DNA from: Diphasiastrum complanatum
Lineage: Eukaryota; Streptophyta; Lycopodiopsida; Lycopodiales; Lycopodiaceae
Length of the DNA stretch: 64,000 bases
Reading direction: 5' to 3'
NCBI GenBank assembly: GCA_029204225.1
Contig: CM055102.1
Span: 33,828,585-33,892,584 of the forward strand
Under the pieces are notes generated by a model. It had not been told where the DNA came from and did no database searches. It was given only the letters and a program-made list of their open reading frames with translations. The number at the start of each line of letters is the position of its first letter. The stretch's first letter is position 1. Of the stretch, positions 48,201 to 59,627 are shown in pieces. Made by a program: the position numbers and the translations under genes.

Positions 48201-49185
48201 ATGTAAATCATTGTAAGAAAGTAAAGTGGAGAATATGTCCTTTTGATATGTCATGTGGGAACTTGCCCCACTATCAATCCACCAAGAATCATTGGTGTTG
48301 CTCTTGGATGATGGTGGTTTGTTGGAAACCATCAAGGATGACTCTTCATCCTCCTCCTCCTCCTGATGTGCAATATTGCTTTGTTTGCTCTCTTGTGCCT
48401 TCTTCTTCTTGAGACATTCTGATGCAAAATGTCCTTTATGTCCACATAAAAAACATTTGTACTTGGACTTGTCTTTGATCTTTCCCTTTGAGCTTGAAGC
48501 CTCATCCTCCTCCTTGGTCTCCTTGAAGTGCTTCTTCTTGCCATTGGTCTTCTTCTTGCTTTTGAATGAGAAATTAGTGTTCTCATCACCATCCTGCAGA
48601 GAAATAGCATTCATTCTTGCATTGGTATGCAACATCCTACACTCTTCAGCTACTAATACACTGTGTAGCTTTTCTATAGTAGGCAAAGTGTCTTGGATTG
48701 CAAAGCTTTGGACCAAAGTTGTAAAGCCACTCTCTAGACCATTTAGGACAATATGAACATGCTCACTATCTTGAATCTTCTCTCCAATTGAGAGACTTGA
48801 TTCTTAGCACATATTCTTGTGCACTCTCATCACTCCTCTTTATGCTTTGTAGAATCTGATTCCTAAGCATGAGAACCCTCGAAGTGTTACTAGACTCATA
48901 GATAGATTTTAAAGATTCCCAAGCCTCTTTAGCACTCTTAAATGATGATACTTCCCTTAAAAGATCATTGCTTACATTCATCTCAATACAATGAAGTGCA
49001 AGCCTAGACCTCTTCTTGTATCTCACTAATTCATGTGCACCTAGAGGGTCATCTTCATCATCTATTAGAAACTCATAAAGATCTTGGAGCACCATTAGTG
49101 ACTCCATCCTCACTTTCCAAATAGCATAATTGGTAGAATTTAACCTCTCACTAGCTTCTAAAAGGTAGGCTCCCACTGATCCCAT
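45188..49185 (-). pseudogene. COP-B gag-pol polyprotein, inactivated
   Basis: The same gene as in COP-A, read from ATG 49185 down to 45188, with Gag, protease (WWIDSGASSHMT), integrase (RSDNGGEYIS, QQNGVSERRNR), RT and RNase H. Damage differs from COP-A. A deletion of about 14 bp near 48780 shifts the frame in gag. An extra T in the T-run at about 47034-47041 shifts it after integrase. A TAG near 46619 breaks RT just after WVFRLK. Here the RT catalytic motif is the intact YVDD, and gag codons 51 and 113 are sense. The stop codon again lies 39 bp inside the 3' LTR. Confidence 0.92.
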
Positions 49186-49767
49186 CTTACTAGCAAGATT
49201 CTACACACAAGATATAGATTTGTTTGTACCTGAAACTCACAAAGGTTTCTAACTTGTAGTGTTTCACTCAAATGTTGACTTCTAATCCAACAAATGGATT
49301 TGTAACCACAGTTCTATCACTCCCTCACAAGCTGGAATGAAGATAAGATGAGATGAAAACTACACTCAAGCAAATCTTGCCAATCTTGGCTATTCTTGGA
49401 CAAAAACTGACTCTCTCTCTCTCATTCACTTTGATGTACTTTCAAGACCTGGTTTCCACTTTAAGAAGGTCTGAAATCAGCCTAGATTAATTAGTTTTCA
49501 TGAAACAGATTTAAAACTAATCAATGGGAAGTGATCCTGGTAGCTTATCCTAGGATTTGCACTAAAACTTACATCAACCTGACACCAGATGAATTTTCTA
49601 TGATCCAATGAATATGGGTTATTAAATGCTGGTTCAGAGATGCCCACATGTGTGAACAGTACAAATTTTGATCCTGAAAAAGTTTGGGATCAAATCCCCT
49701 CACCAAAACCTGGATACCAGCTCGCCCTTCCAATACTAGCTTTTTGCACCAACACCTGCTAAAACTG

Positions 49768-50007
49768 AGAAGAGTAAGTTTCTATCATTGTTGTGGATTT
49801 AGGGTGAATGGAAGTAGGGTTAATGGATGTAGTGTTAATGCTTAGTGCTAATGGATGTTAGTATTAGACCCTCCATTCATGTTGAAATCTAAACTATACT
49901 ATCGCTCTCATGGAAATGAACCTACGCATGACAACTAACTCCGTCTCTTTGATGCTAGATTGACTAGATCTTGGATTCAGGTTAGGCAAGGAAAGAAACC
50001 CACTACA
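49768..50007 (+). repeat. GYP-1 3' LTR, second part
   Basis: 240 bp matching 2910-3149 with about 11 differences, ending CCACTACA, followed by CTATA (50008-50012), the same five bases that precede the 5' LTR. Confidence 0.88.
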
Positions 50008-50725
50008 CTATATGAGCAACACTCAGAGCTATTGGAAATACGCACAAATTTGAGTATCAATAAAGAGAAGAGAACCAGTTCCTATAAGCTTGAGCATTCC
50101 TTTTCTATGCCATTTCTTACAACATTATGTGAGATAATCTGTAACTAATTGTGATACTTGTCTGTTTGCGGCATACACCTTTAATCTTTTACTGAATTTC
50201 AGCTACTCTAACTTGGATTTTCAAGTGTCACCAGAAAGCAACAATTCTAATTGATGTGTGTAGGGAATTGGTCGAAGTTTTAAGCATAACCATAAGCAAA
50301 ACTTCTTTCAATTTTGAATGAGCTATGTGTTCATATAACGAACGTGACTGATGCTCTGTTCTATTTGCTTCCTGTGATAAGAACCAATTTCTTGTGTTCG
50401 ATTAAGAGGAATCATTAGTCTATTTGATTCTGTTTGATGAATCTATTTGCTAGTTGATGTCTGATCTGATTGCTTATTGTTGTCTTAAGAGCTTGGAAGA
50501 TAAAGTACCCTTTCAAATCACATACCTTGACCAAATCGTTTCATCGTTGGTGTTTTTGGATGCCAATCTACTCAATATCTTTGGATAACTAGATATGTCA
50601 CTATAGTATTTATTGTAAATATTACATATCACATTTCAGTCACTTTCTTACATACACTTATCATACAAAAGAAGAGATTTCTCTCTCTCTCTTGGAAAAC
50701 GATCAAACCGTTTATACTACTTAGT
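50008..50725. other. Right flank of GYP-1, no gene seen
   Basis: AT-rich sequence with no recognisable gene. It would have been continuous with 1-2390 before GYP-1 inserted. A short pyrimidine run (ctctctctctctc) is at about 50681-50693. Confidence 0.4.
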
Positions 50726-51239
50726 TCATTGATTTTGTGAAAATCTATAATGACTATCGTGTTCATCCATTTGCTCTTCATTGCTAATGCAGAATGTCAT
50801 AATTTTAAGCTCTATTGGTAATATGGGATGCATTCCATACACAAGATAATATGGAGTCTGCCTAGTTGTAATTTTTTTGGCAGTTCTATATGCCCATAAA
50901 ACAGATGGTAAGTTTTGATCTGAATCAGAAGAATGTGTTTCTGTCACTTTATTCACAATTTTGCACAAAATTCCATTTGCTCGTTCAATAAGTCCATCTG
51001 CTTTAGGATTATACGGCCCCCAAATCTTCTTCATTAAGCGGACGTATTACAGTGACGATTTTGGTGGGTTTTAAACAAAGATTATCATCAGCTCCTAATT
51101 TATACAATATTTTATTTATAATTGTATAAGGTCCTACTTTTGAAAGAAAAACATTTTTTTGTTGTTTATTAAAATGATCAAGATAAATCTGATCTTGTAA
51201 AAAGTTAATAATATCCATATAAATTGATGATTCCCACAT
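50726..51239 (-). pseudogene. GYP-3: gypsy integrase fragment
   Basis: On the minus strand, 51239-51009 gives the text before a gypsy integrase finger (VGPYTIINKILYKLGADDNL), and 51034-50726 gives the end of the catalytic core (YNPKADGLIERANGILCKIV with the catalytic Glu, then VLWAYRTAKKIT, PYYLVYGMHPILPIEL). The zinc finger and the first two catalytic aspartates between them are deleted. The protein text differs from GYP-1 integrase, so this is another family. No LTR was found. Confidence 0.85.
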
Positions 51240-51600
51240 TAACGGCTAGAACTTCAGATCAAAAGCAATTGTAGCTCCAAGTAAAATAGTCTTATGAAAG
51301 GGAAATGTAAAAGAACAAAAGATGCTTTTCACACACTAAATAGAGAAGTGAGCTTGAAATTATGCCATCTTTTCTTGCGCTCCTTACTGCATCTTTGAAA
51401 TAAACAATCTCCCAAGAGTATCTGATGCATAGTGGACTCGCAATTCCCAAAAAGAGCTTGTGTCTTGAAAGTACGAATTGTGATAAAGTAGAAGTGACAA
51501 AAGCAAAGCAAATGTTGTATGTACTCCTCTGCATTCCTACACTGTATGTACTCCTCTTCATTCTTACGCTGGACAAATTGCTTTCCCATAATGCCAAGTC
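51240..51600. other. Unassigned spacer
   Basis: Nothing recognised. The phrase tgtatgtactcctct(g/t)cattc is repeated at 51516 and 51544. Confidence 0.4.
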
Positions 51601-51885
51601 TTCGATTTTTTTTTTGTATTTCTCATACACCTCCAGAGGTGCAATTTGCTTGCATCTGAACTAAGCATTAGTTTTGTCCAAAATTCTCCTTACAATTGTG
51701 ACCGAATGCATGACTCCTTACTATTCTTACAGAATACATGAGACAGAAAAATCTCAGACATGCCATTACACGGGGGAAGGCCGGATCCCCTCGGGTCGGG
51801 CCTGCCGTCGGGCTCCCGCCCTTGGGCAAGGGCCCTCCCAACACGGACGGCCCTCGGGGTAGGGCCTTGCCCCCCACGTAATGTT
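51601..51885. repeat. REP-K copy 2
   Basis: It matches 6681-7036: cacctccagaggtg, then tctcagacatgccattacacg, then the GC-rich part with gggcaagggccctccca and the end ccccccacgt. It lacks the internal 70-bp duplication of copy 1. The 317-bp tandem repeat that precedes copy 1 is absent here. Confidence 0.6.
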
Positions 51886-52079
51886 GTGTGCTCTAGTTTT
51901 CCTTGTGTTTTGGAGGCATCTGCACTAGCACAATTTTTATCAGAATTTGTATTTGCAAAATCCAGCTATCTTAGTAAGACATTCTACTTGGGATAGGTGG
52001 ATTGAGAGCACATGCATGAGCCAGGATGTATACTGGGCATGACTATGTCGATAGCTCCAGTGCATGGGGGTGGGTCGGT
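51886..52079. other. Spacer before COP-E
   Basis: No gene or LTR end was seen. The start of COP-E is eroded. Confidence 0.35.
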
Positions 52080-53846
52080 TGTGAACCTATGGATGTTAGA
52101 ATTATTGATAAGTTCAACAAATCGAACTTTTATATCTGGAAGTTGAAGCTTAGGATGATGCTTAACATCAATCACACTGAATGTGGCTGATTTCCAAATA
52201 TCCCATGTTACCACTTGCAAATCCTCTAACGAAGCATTAGGATGCATTATTCAGGATAATGATGTTGAATGACCTTGCTTTCTTCTTTAGCCAAAGTCGT
52301 ATGAGCACTTTGTTATAATGATCACCAGTCAACCTGACCTGACTCTTCAAAAGGTCATCAGTCATCGTCTTCAAGAAGAGATGTGGAGAAATATCAGTGG
52401 TCTATCCATCAAAGATAAGTCTCCGGCACTATACACCAAGAAGAAAGATAATTTCAAGGGCAAAAATCAAATGGAGAAGCAGCAGCAGAAGAAGCCTCAA
52501 ACTTAATCAGAGAGCAGTGGATCGAGAAAGAAGCTCTTTTGTAGATACTATAAGAGGGTGAACCACGACATCAAGAATTGTCAGATCCGAATCTACAACG
52601 AGGCAAAGAAGCAAAAACACCAACAGCCGAATTCTACCAATGCAATAGAATTTAAGGAGCAAACCCATGATGATGACAAACCATCAGAAATGTTAATGGC
52701 TTACAATTCTAACAATGCAAACTACGACAGTTGGTATCTCGACTGTGGTGCTACCCAATGCATGACTCCTCGAAGAGAATGGTTTACTGAATAGGTAGCT
52801 TATACCAAAGACCAATTCATCTAACTCGGAGACTCTAGTACCATCAAGGTGAAAGGCAAAGGAACAGTCAAGATTGTATTCAAAAATGCTGTTTTCATTT
52901 CTGTTTTGAATGTCCTTCATGTACCTCAACTATCTAAGAATCTATTATTGATTTCAAAGATAACTGTTGAGGGATACGCTGTTACATTTTCTTCTAAACA
53001 ATGTATAATCTTCGACAAAGATACTACTCTAACTACTTTCACATGAGTTGGAAACCTATATGTACTTTCTGACTCAATTGCATTAGCTACTACTTCTCAT
53101 GAAAATGTAAACGATAAGCTTTACTGTGGCATGGTCGATATCAACATGCTAATACAATATCTCTTTCCTACATGTGTTGTAATGATTTAGTTAATGGATT
53201 GAATTTACCTCTTTTATTAGATAGAAAATCATTTTTTTGTGAATCTTGCATTTATGGCAAACATTCTAGAAGCAGATTTTTCATAACTGATTCCGTCAAG
53301 ACAAAATATGTATTAGGTCTTGTGCATAGTGATCTTTGCGGTCCAATGCCACTGTCAAAAGACCAGATCAAGCTAGCTCGAGCAAGTCTGGAGAAATTCA
53401 AGAAGAGACAAATCTGGTCAACCGATTGTTCAAAGATCTTCAAGAATTTGAACAATTTCTGAGAGGTATAAACCTCAATCTTTCTGGACTTGATCTAAAG
53501 ATCCAAAGACCCTAGCTGAAGCAATTGACTCTAAGGATGCTGTGAAGTGCTAAGAAGAAATGGAAAGCGAGGACAACTCATGTTTGTCAAACCAGACTTG
53601 GACACTGGTTGACTTACTCACTCACAAGAGAGTTATCGACAATAAGTGGATTTTCAAGAAGAAGGTCAACTCTGATGGTTCCGTTGCAAAATGGAAAGCA
53701 AGGCTGGTTGCCAAAGGATTCACTCAAATCTAGAGAGTGGAATACCAATATATTTCTAGTCTGGTTGTCAAAATGCAGTCAATCAGGGCTCTCATTGCAC
53801 TAGTAGCTGTCAAAGACCTTGAAATGCATCAAATTGATGTCAAAAT
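52080..53846 (+). pseudogene. COP-E: old copia element, part before the COP-D insertion
   Basis: A heavily decayed copia polyprotein. Visible in order: gag N-terminus (SNFYIWKLKLRMML near 52125), a gag end with a degraded knuckle (CRYYKRVNHDIKNC, second Cys lost), protease WYLDCGATQCMT (Ser of the active site replaced by Cys) near 52734-52770, pre-integrase text (CESCIYGKHSRSRF) and integrase start (LVHSDLCGP). The rest of the integrase is deleted. After several stops comes the start of RT (IDNKWIFKKKVNSDG, KARLVAKGFTQ) up to EMHQIDVKI, where COP-D interrupts it. It is related to COP-G. Many stops and deletions show it is much older than the elements within it. Confidence 0.85.
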
Positions 53847-54501
53847 TGTGAAAATTGTCAACATTTCCTAGCTAGTTTGAGGCCTAAATTGGCTAAAATT
53901 GTAAATAGTTTTGGTTCTGGAGTTTCACACGTGTGAACCAGGCCACAATGTTTTTATTTACTGTATTTTTTCAGTATGATGAAGTGTCAAACTTCATACC
54001 CTTCAAAATGAGATCATTTTGATGTATTTTGGTCATATAAGCCATTTTTAGCTATTTTTCCTATATAGGGAATATCTAGGGTCAAGTACCTTCTAGAGAG
54101 AGGAGAGAGAGTCATCTTCCTCATCCATAAATAGTAGGGAAGTCGTGGAGAATAGGTTGGAGAAACCTTTTGTATGCTTCATTGAGATCAATAGATCATT
54201 GTCATTGTTTCTTCCTCCATTGAGAGCATTGTTGTGTGTATTGTCTTCAAGCTATTGTGTATGATCTTAGGTGCTTTCCAAAAGTGGTAGGCTGATGTAT
54301 CATGGACTATATAATGCTATTTTGGGCCGCACTTGATGTTTATGGAAGTTTCCATTTGTGATAAATGCTTTTTGATCAAGTTCTTTGCATTCTAGGTAGC
54401 ATAGAATGTGTTGCCAATTCCTAGCTTATGTAGTTTGGAGTGCAAGCATTCAAGCCAATGATCTTGGAGTTTAGATCCACTTAGGATCTGTATTTTTCAC
54501 A
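53847..54501 (+). repeat. COP-D 5' LTR
   Basis: 655 bp, TGTGAAAA...TTTTCACA. The 14-bp palindrome ttcacacgtgtgaa is at 53924-53937. A TATA-like ctatatag at 54061-54068 and a GA-rich stretch (54095-54111) could mark the transcription start region. Confidence 0.97.
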
Positions 54502-54516
54502 TGGTATCAGAGCTGG
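54502..54516 (+). other. COP-D primer-binding site
   Basis: TGGTATCAGAGCTGG directly after the LTR matches initiator-Met tRNA. Confidence 0.9.
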
Positions 54517-55673
54517 TTGGCTTCTATTTACAGTAAGTATTCCATTTTTGGTGATATTTGGATGTTTGATCAAGTTCTAGCATGATTTTGCATTGCTTTG
54601 TTGATCAAATCTTACTAACCTTTGTTTTGTGAGTTGAACTTGTGGATCAAAAGCATATTTCAGGTCTATTGAAGATCAGAGGCTGAAAAGAAACTATTTT
54701 GGATCAGATCATAACACCTAATCATTTGTGATTGTGAGGCTTGTGCATATTCAATACTAACAATGTTCTTTTCAATCCTATTGTTGACAATCTCCGTTCT
54801 TGGATGAACACTCTCCTTAAGTGGATGAAACTTCTCCTTAAGTGGATGACAAATGCTCTTTTGAGTGAGTTGTAATTCTCCTAAAGGCTGAGCAAAGCTC
54901 CCATTTGGATGAAAGATCCTCTTTTTTGGGTGAACATATTGTAAGCTCCATTGTGAAGAGCATATTGTAAAGATTGTCATCAATTTTGGCATAATTTTTG
55001 GTGTACTTTGTTGAGCATGTAAGTAACTCTCCTTATGTAATTTGATTGGAGCATTTGCTGGAAGGTGTTAACCATTATGCAAGTGTGTTTTCAGGTTCTT
55101 AACAGGTTGAGGAACATTCTCATGTGAAGTGATCTTAGATCTACATCTAAACACCAAGATTTGACAAGATAGTGAAGCTAGTCTTGTGATTCACTAAGTG
55201 TGCTCATTCATTCACCTCTAAATCTTGTATTTATCACTTGCTGGAGTTTATAAACTTTTAGAAGTGTGGTTTACATGTGGTTTTACAGGTTGAATCAATA
55301 TCTTAGTGTGTTGATCATATGTTGATCAAGTTTGTTCATTACTAGGTAATCTTGGCATCCTAGTTTTGGGTATTTTCTAAGAATGCAAGTAACTCTTCAC
55401 ACCATAACTTGATTTGGTCACTTGCTGGAAAGTTTGAGAGCTTAAGCAAGAGTGTGTTCAGGTTGGTTTGATTTTGTAATCCATTCTTAGTGTGTGCAAA
55501 GTGTTGCATGTGTTTCAATCTTCCTTTCTATGCTTGGAAACCATCTAGGTTCAAGATAGAAATGTTTTAGGGTCCTAAATCTTCATAGATCTCTTTATCT
55601 ATCATTTGTTGAGAGAAAAGTGAGTGCTAAGTGCTTTAGGACAAAACCTAAAAGTTGAAGAAACATTAGAATC
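54517..55673 (+). other. COP-D leader
   Basis: A 1.2-kb untranslated leader, found again in COP-C on the minus strand. It has a run of gg(a)tga + ctctccttaagtgg words near 54800-54860 and several half-repeated phrases (gcaagtaactct at 55018 and 55385). No ORF is convincing. Confidence 0.6.
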
Positions 55674-58600
55674 ATGGCTTCCAATGGTGGGATCATGCTA
55701 GAGTCTAGTGAAAGGTTGAGTTCATCAAACTACTCTACTTGGAAAGTGAGGATGGAGTCCTTACTTGAGTTGAATGAACTCATGGACATAGTTGCAGAAA
55801 TTGAAGAGAGACCTCTCACACTTCAAGAGCAACAAAGGTTTGATAAGAAGGCCAAAAGGGCTCTTCATATCATTAAAATGAATGTTACAAATGAACTTCT
55901 CAAGGAAGTTGGAAAGTGTCAAAGTGCAAGTGAGGCATGGAATGCCTTAAAGAAGCTCTTTGAATCAAAGTCCACATCTAGGGTATTGACCCTAAGGAGA
56001 CAAATATTTTCTAGTAGGCAAAGAGAGGGTGAAAGTGCTCATGCATTTATCTTGAGAGTTAAGTCCCTAAGTGATGATTTAGCATGCATTGATGAGAACA
56101 TAAAAGATGGTGAAATAGTGCAAGTTATGTTGAATGGTTTGCTAAATGAACATGCTAACCTTGTGCAAAGTTTTGCCATTCAAAGAGTCTTGCCAAGTGT
56201 GGTTGACTTGCAAGAAATCTTATTGGCTGAAGAACATAGGTTGCAATCAAAGCTTGATGGTGCATCCTTGCAAGGTGGAGGTGAAGAGGCTTTCTTCACA
56301 AAAGGCAAATTCAAGGGCAAAGGTAAAGGCAAAGGGAAATGGTCCAAAGGTGGTAACTTTGATCATGATGATCACTCTTCCTCTTCCTCTTCTACTAAGA
56401 ACAATAAGTCAAAGTTCAAGTGCTTTTATTGTGGGATAAAAGGTCATTTTGCAAATGAATGTTATAAGAAGAAAAGAGAGCAAGGAGAGAGGCAAGGAAA
56501 TCTTACAATAGATGAGGAAGAACATAACACATGTGAATCACTTGTTATGATTTCAAGTTTGTTAGCCAACATAGATGATAATGATCCTTGGTGGATTGAT
56601 AGTGGAGCCTCATCTCACATGACAAGACATAAGGAATACTTTACATCCTTATTGTCTTATGAGGGAGAAGGTAACATCATCTACACTGCAAATGATGGTC
56701 AATGTGACATCAAAGGCATAGGCACTATTCCTATTTCCCTTTCAACAAATAGGAAAGCAAATCTTGAAAATGTTTTGTACATTCCTTCAATCACTAAGAA
56801 TTTGCTTAGTGTAAGTCAAATGATTGACAAAGGACTTGATGTGGAGTTCATTGGAGATGCATGTTTGATAAGTAAATGTGGATCCTTGATTGCTCAAGGT
56901 AGGAGGCATGGTAAACTTTTCAAGCTTGATGCATGTGTGATCTCTAATCATGAAGGATGTATGGCTAGGGAGCAATTGACAAACCAAGAAGTTTGGCACA
57001 AGAGGTTGGGCCATCCCAACTTCAAATCTTTGGAGGTAATGGCAAAGAAAGAGCTTGTTCTTGGTCTCCCTAAAAGTCTTGTTGCAAACAATAGTGTTTG
57101 TGAACATTGTGCCTTGTCCAAATCTCATAGACTTGCTTATTCTAGATCTACTTCTAGATCTAAAGAAGCTTTTCAACTTGTGCATTCTGATATTCATTCT
57201 TCTAGTACAACTAGCAATGGTGGGGCAAAGATGTATGCAACTTTCATTGATGACTTTAGTAGGTATACTTGGATCTATCTTCTTAAAAGTAAGGATGAAG
57301 TGTTTGCTGCATTTGTCAAGTTCAAGAATGAAATGGAAAACCAATTCAATACAAAGAAAAAATGCTTAAGATCTGATAATGGAGGGGAATACACCTCAAA
57401 TAGGTTCAAAGACTTTTGTATAGCACATGGGATTAAGAGGGAGATGTCTAGTCCTAGGACTCCACAACAGAATGGAGTGGCCGAGAGGAAGAATATAACC
57501 CTTTGTGAATGTGCCAAGGCAATGAGACTACATGCTAATCTTGCTAAGTCTTTTTGGGGGGAAGCTTTAGCATGTGCTAACTATCTATGTAATAGATGGA
57601 CAAGTGCTTCCTTGGATGGTAAAACTCCTCATGAGGTTCTTTATGGTAGAAGGCCGAGTGTCAAGCATTGTAGGATCTTTGGATGTACATGTTTTGTCAA
57701 TATCACACTTGATGATAGAACTAAAGAAGATCCTTCATCAAAGAAGGGTGTGTTTGTTGGCTATAGTGAAGTAAGCAAGGCTTACAAAGTGTACATTCCT
57801 TCTACAAAGAAAGTTGTCATAAGTAGGGATGTCATCTTTCATGAAGAGAATGTTTCCAATGTTGTTGATGTTGATGTTGATGTGCCTACTAATCATCATG
57901 ATGTGCAAGATGTCTTGGATGAAGATGGAGATGCCACTCCAAAGCAAACTTCAAGGAAGACTCAAAGGCAAAGGGCTAAGCCATCAAGGCTAACCTATGA
58001 TGAAAAAGAAAAGCAAGTGGTGGACAACTCTAACTTTGCTTTTCTTACCTCTTTTGATGAACCAACTTGTGTAGGTGAAGCAATTCAAAAGAAGGAATGG
58101 ATCCAAGCCATGGATCATGAGCATCAAGCACTCATCAAAAGCAACACATGGAGGTTGGTAAAGCTTCCAAAGGACAAGAAGGCAATTGGTTGTAAGTGGA
58201 TCTTCAAGATCAAGACAAATCAAGATGGATCAATCAACAAGTACAAGGCAAGGTTGGTGGCAAAGGGGTATGCTCAAGAATATGGTATTGACTATGATGA
58301 GACCTTTGCACCAGTGGCAAAGATGGTAACTATTCGAATCCTAATCTCTCTTGCAACTCTTTATGATTGGGATATGTGGCAAATGGATGTTACTAATGCC
58401 TTCTTGAATGGTGATCTTGAAGAAGATATTTACATGGAGCAACCCGAGGGCTATGTTTCACATGATGAGCCTAATCATGTGTGCTATCTCCAAAAGAGTT
58501 TGTATGGGCTAAAGCAAGCACCAAGGAGTTGGTATGCTAAGCTCAATTCCTTCTTACTTTCTCAAAACTTTGTTATGAGTGAGTATGATCATTCTCTCTA

Positions 58601-59627
58601 CTTTAGATTGAATGAAAATGATATCACTTTACTTTTGATCTATGTTGATGACATTATCTTAAGTGGTGGTAACAATCTAGATATAGATGAAATCAAGATG
58701 GCACTCAAAAGAGAGTTTGAAATTCAAGATCTTGGTAAACTTCATTATATCTTAGGAATAGAGATTATTAGAACTTCTAAATCTACATTCATATGTCAAG
58801 AAAAGTATGTTAACTCTATTCTAAAAAGGTTTCATATGGAAGATTGTAAAGTTGTTTCTACTCCTATGGAATCAAATGTAAAGCTAACTACAAGAAGTAA
58901 TGAAAGATCCTTCAAGGACATTACTCTCTATAGAAAGCTAATAGGATCTCTTATATGGTTAACCATCACAAGACCTGATCTAAGCTTTGTGGTTGGTAAA
59001 CTAAGTCAATTTATGCAAGATCCTAGTGAGGCTCATTGGAAGCTAGGAAAGAGAGTACTTAGATACATCTCGGGATCTAGAGATTTTGGCATCTTGTATG
59101 GAGGTACTACACCTAACCTTTGTGGATTTTCAGATTCAGATTTTGCAGGTGATCAAATGGGTAGGAAGTCAACAAGTGCCTTTGCAATCTATCTTGGAGA
59201 TGGAGTGGTCTCATGGCTATCAAAGAAGCAACCAACTATCTCTCTATCTTCCACCGAAGCCGAGTACAAGGCATTAACAACATGCACCAAGGAGATTCTT
59301 TGGATCAAGAGGATGTTATTGGATCTTCACTTGCTGGAACCAGAGAAGACTCCAATCATACTTTGTGATAACCTTTCAGCCCAAAGCTTGGCAAGCAATC
59401 CTATTTTTCATGCAAGAAGCAAGCACATTGAGATTGCTCACCATTTTGTGAGAGATCAAGTCATTGCCAAAGAGGTGGAGCTTCAACATGTCTCTTCAAA
59501 GGAGTGTGTGGCTGATATCTTCACCAAACCATTGGAAAAGGACCTATATTTAATGCATAGATCTAATCTTGGAATGTGCTCAAAGACTATGTTGAAACTA
59601 GCATCCAATGTTGAAGAGGGAGTGTGA
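55674..59627 (+). CDS. COP-D gag-pol polyprotein
   Basis: This encodes a single 1317-residue Ty1/copia polyprotein, which is cut by its own protease into Gag, protease, integrase, RT and RNase H inside cytoplasmic particles. Gag spans about 1-245, with zinc knuckle CFYCGIKGHFANEC at 250-263. Protease motif WWIDSGASSHMT is at 306-317 (Asp309). Integrase has the finger His442/His447/Cys476/Cys479 and catalytic Asp506, Asp568 and Glu604. RT shows DETFAPVAK (875-883), the first catalytic Asp at 905 (MDVTNAFLNG) and YVDD at 990-993. RNase H has SDSDFAGD (1153-1160), SSTEAEYKAL (1192-1201) and CDNLSAQSLA (1231-1240). All catalytic residues are present and no stop or frameshift occurs. The start follows the 5' leader and matches COP-C. 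The TGA stop overlaps the first five bases of the 3' LTR. Confidence 0.97.
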   Translation: MASNGGIMLESSERLSSSNYSTWKVRMESLLELNELMDIVAEIEERPLTLQEQQRFDKKAKRALHIIKMNVTNELLKEVGKCQSASEAWNALKKLFESKSTSRVLTLRRQIFSSRQREGESAHAFILRVKSLSDDLACIDENIKDGEIVQVMLNGLLNEHANLVQSFAIQRVLPSVVDLQEILLAEEHRLQSKLDGASLQGGGEEAFFTKGKFKGKGKGKGKWSKGGNFDHDDHSSSSSSTKNNKSKFKCFYCGIKGHFANECYKKKREQGERQGNLTIDEEEHNTCESLVMISSLLANIDDNDPWWIDSGASSHMTRHKEYFTSLLSYEGEGNIIYTANDGQCDIKGIGTIPISLSTNRKANLENVLYIPSITKNLLSVSQMIDKGLDVEFIGDACLISKCGSLIAQGRRHGKLFKLDACVISNHEGCMAREQLTNQEVWHKRLGHPNFKSLEVMAKKELVLGLPKSLVANNSVCEHCALSKSHRLAYSRSTSRSKEAFQLVHSDIHSSSTTSNGGAKMYATFIDDFSRYTWIYLLKSKDEVFAAFVKFKNEMENQFNTKKKCLRSDNGGEYTSNRFKDFCIAHGIKREMSSPRTPQQNGVAERKNITLCECAKAMRLHANLAKSFWGEALACANYLCNRWTSASLDGKTPHEVLYGRRPSVKHCRIFGCTCFVNITLDDRTKEDPSSKKGVFVGYSEVSKAYKVYIPSTKKVVISRDVIFHEENVSNVVDVDVDVPTNHHDVQDVLDEDGDATPKQTSRKTQRQRAKPSRLTYDEKEKQVVDNSNFAFLTSFDEPTCVGEAIQKKEWIQAMDHEHQALIKSNTWRLVKLPKDKKAIGCKWIFKIKTNQDGSINKYKARLVAKGYAQEYGIDYDETFAPVAKMVTIRILISLATLYDWDMWQMDVTNAFLNGDLEEDIYMEQPEGYVSHDEPNHVCYLQKSLYGLKQAPRSWYAKLNSFLLSQNFVMSEYDHSLYFRLNENDITLLLIYVDDIILSGGNNLDIDEIKMALKREFEIQDLGKLHYILGIEIIRTSKSTFICQEKYVNSILKRFHMEDCKVVSTPMESNVKLTTRSNERSFKDITLYRKLIGSLIWLTITRPDLSFVVGKLSQFMQDPSEAHWKLGKRVLRYISGSRDFGILYGGTTPNLCGFSDSDFAGDQMGRKSTSAFAIYLGDGVVSWLSKKQPTISLSSTEAEYKALTTCTKEILWIKRMLLDLHLLEPEKTPIILCDNLSAQSLASNPIFHARSKHIEIAHHFVRDQVIAKEVELQHVSSKECVADIFTKPLEKDLYLMHRSNLGMCSKTMLKLASNVEEGV
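59611..59622 (+). other. COP-D polypurine tract
   Basis: gaagagggag directly before the 3' LTR. The same run is used by COP-F. Confidence 0.85.

Larger units (their letters stand above)
44630..49767 (-). mobile_element. COP-B: copia element of the COP-A family, 5' end deleted
   Basis: A minus-strand relative of COP-A (high identity through gag-pol) sits inside the GYP-1 3' LTR. Its 3' LTR (44630-45226) is present. Its leader ends at 49767, inside the part that in COP-A lies about 60 bp after the PBS; the 5' LTR and PBS are missing, and GYP-1 LTR sequence resumes at once. About 391 bp of the GYP-1 LTR (equivalent to 2519-2909) is lost at the same junction, so one deletion removed both. Confidence 0.9.

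Noticed and set aside
56787-57344. 185-codon antisense ORF within COP-D
   Set aside because: It is antisense to protease-integrase of COP-D; similar antisense openness appears in COP-C, with no independent domain.
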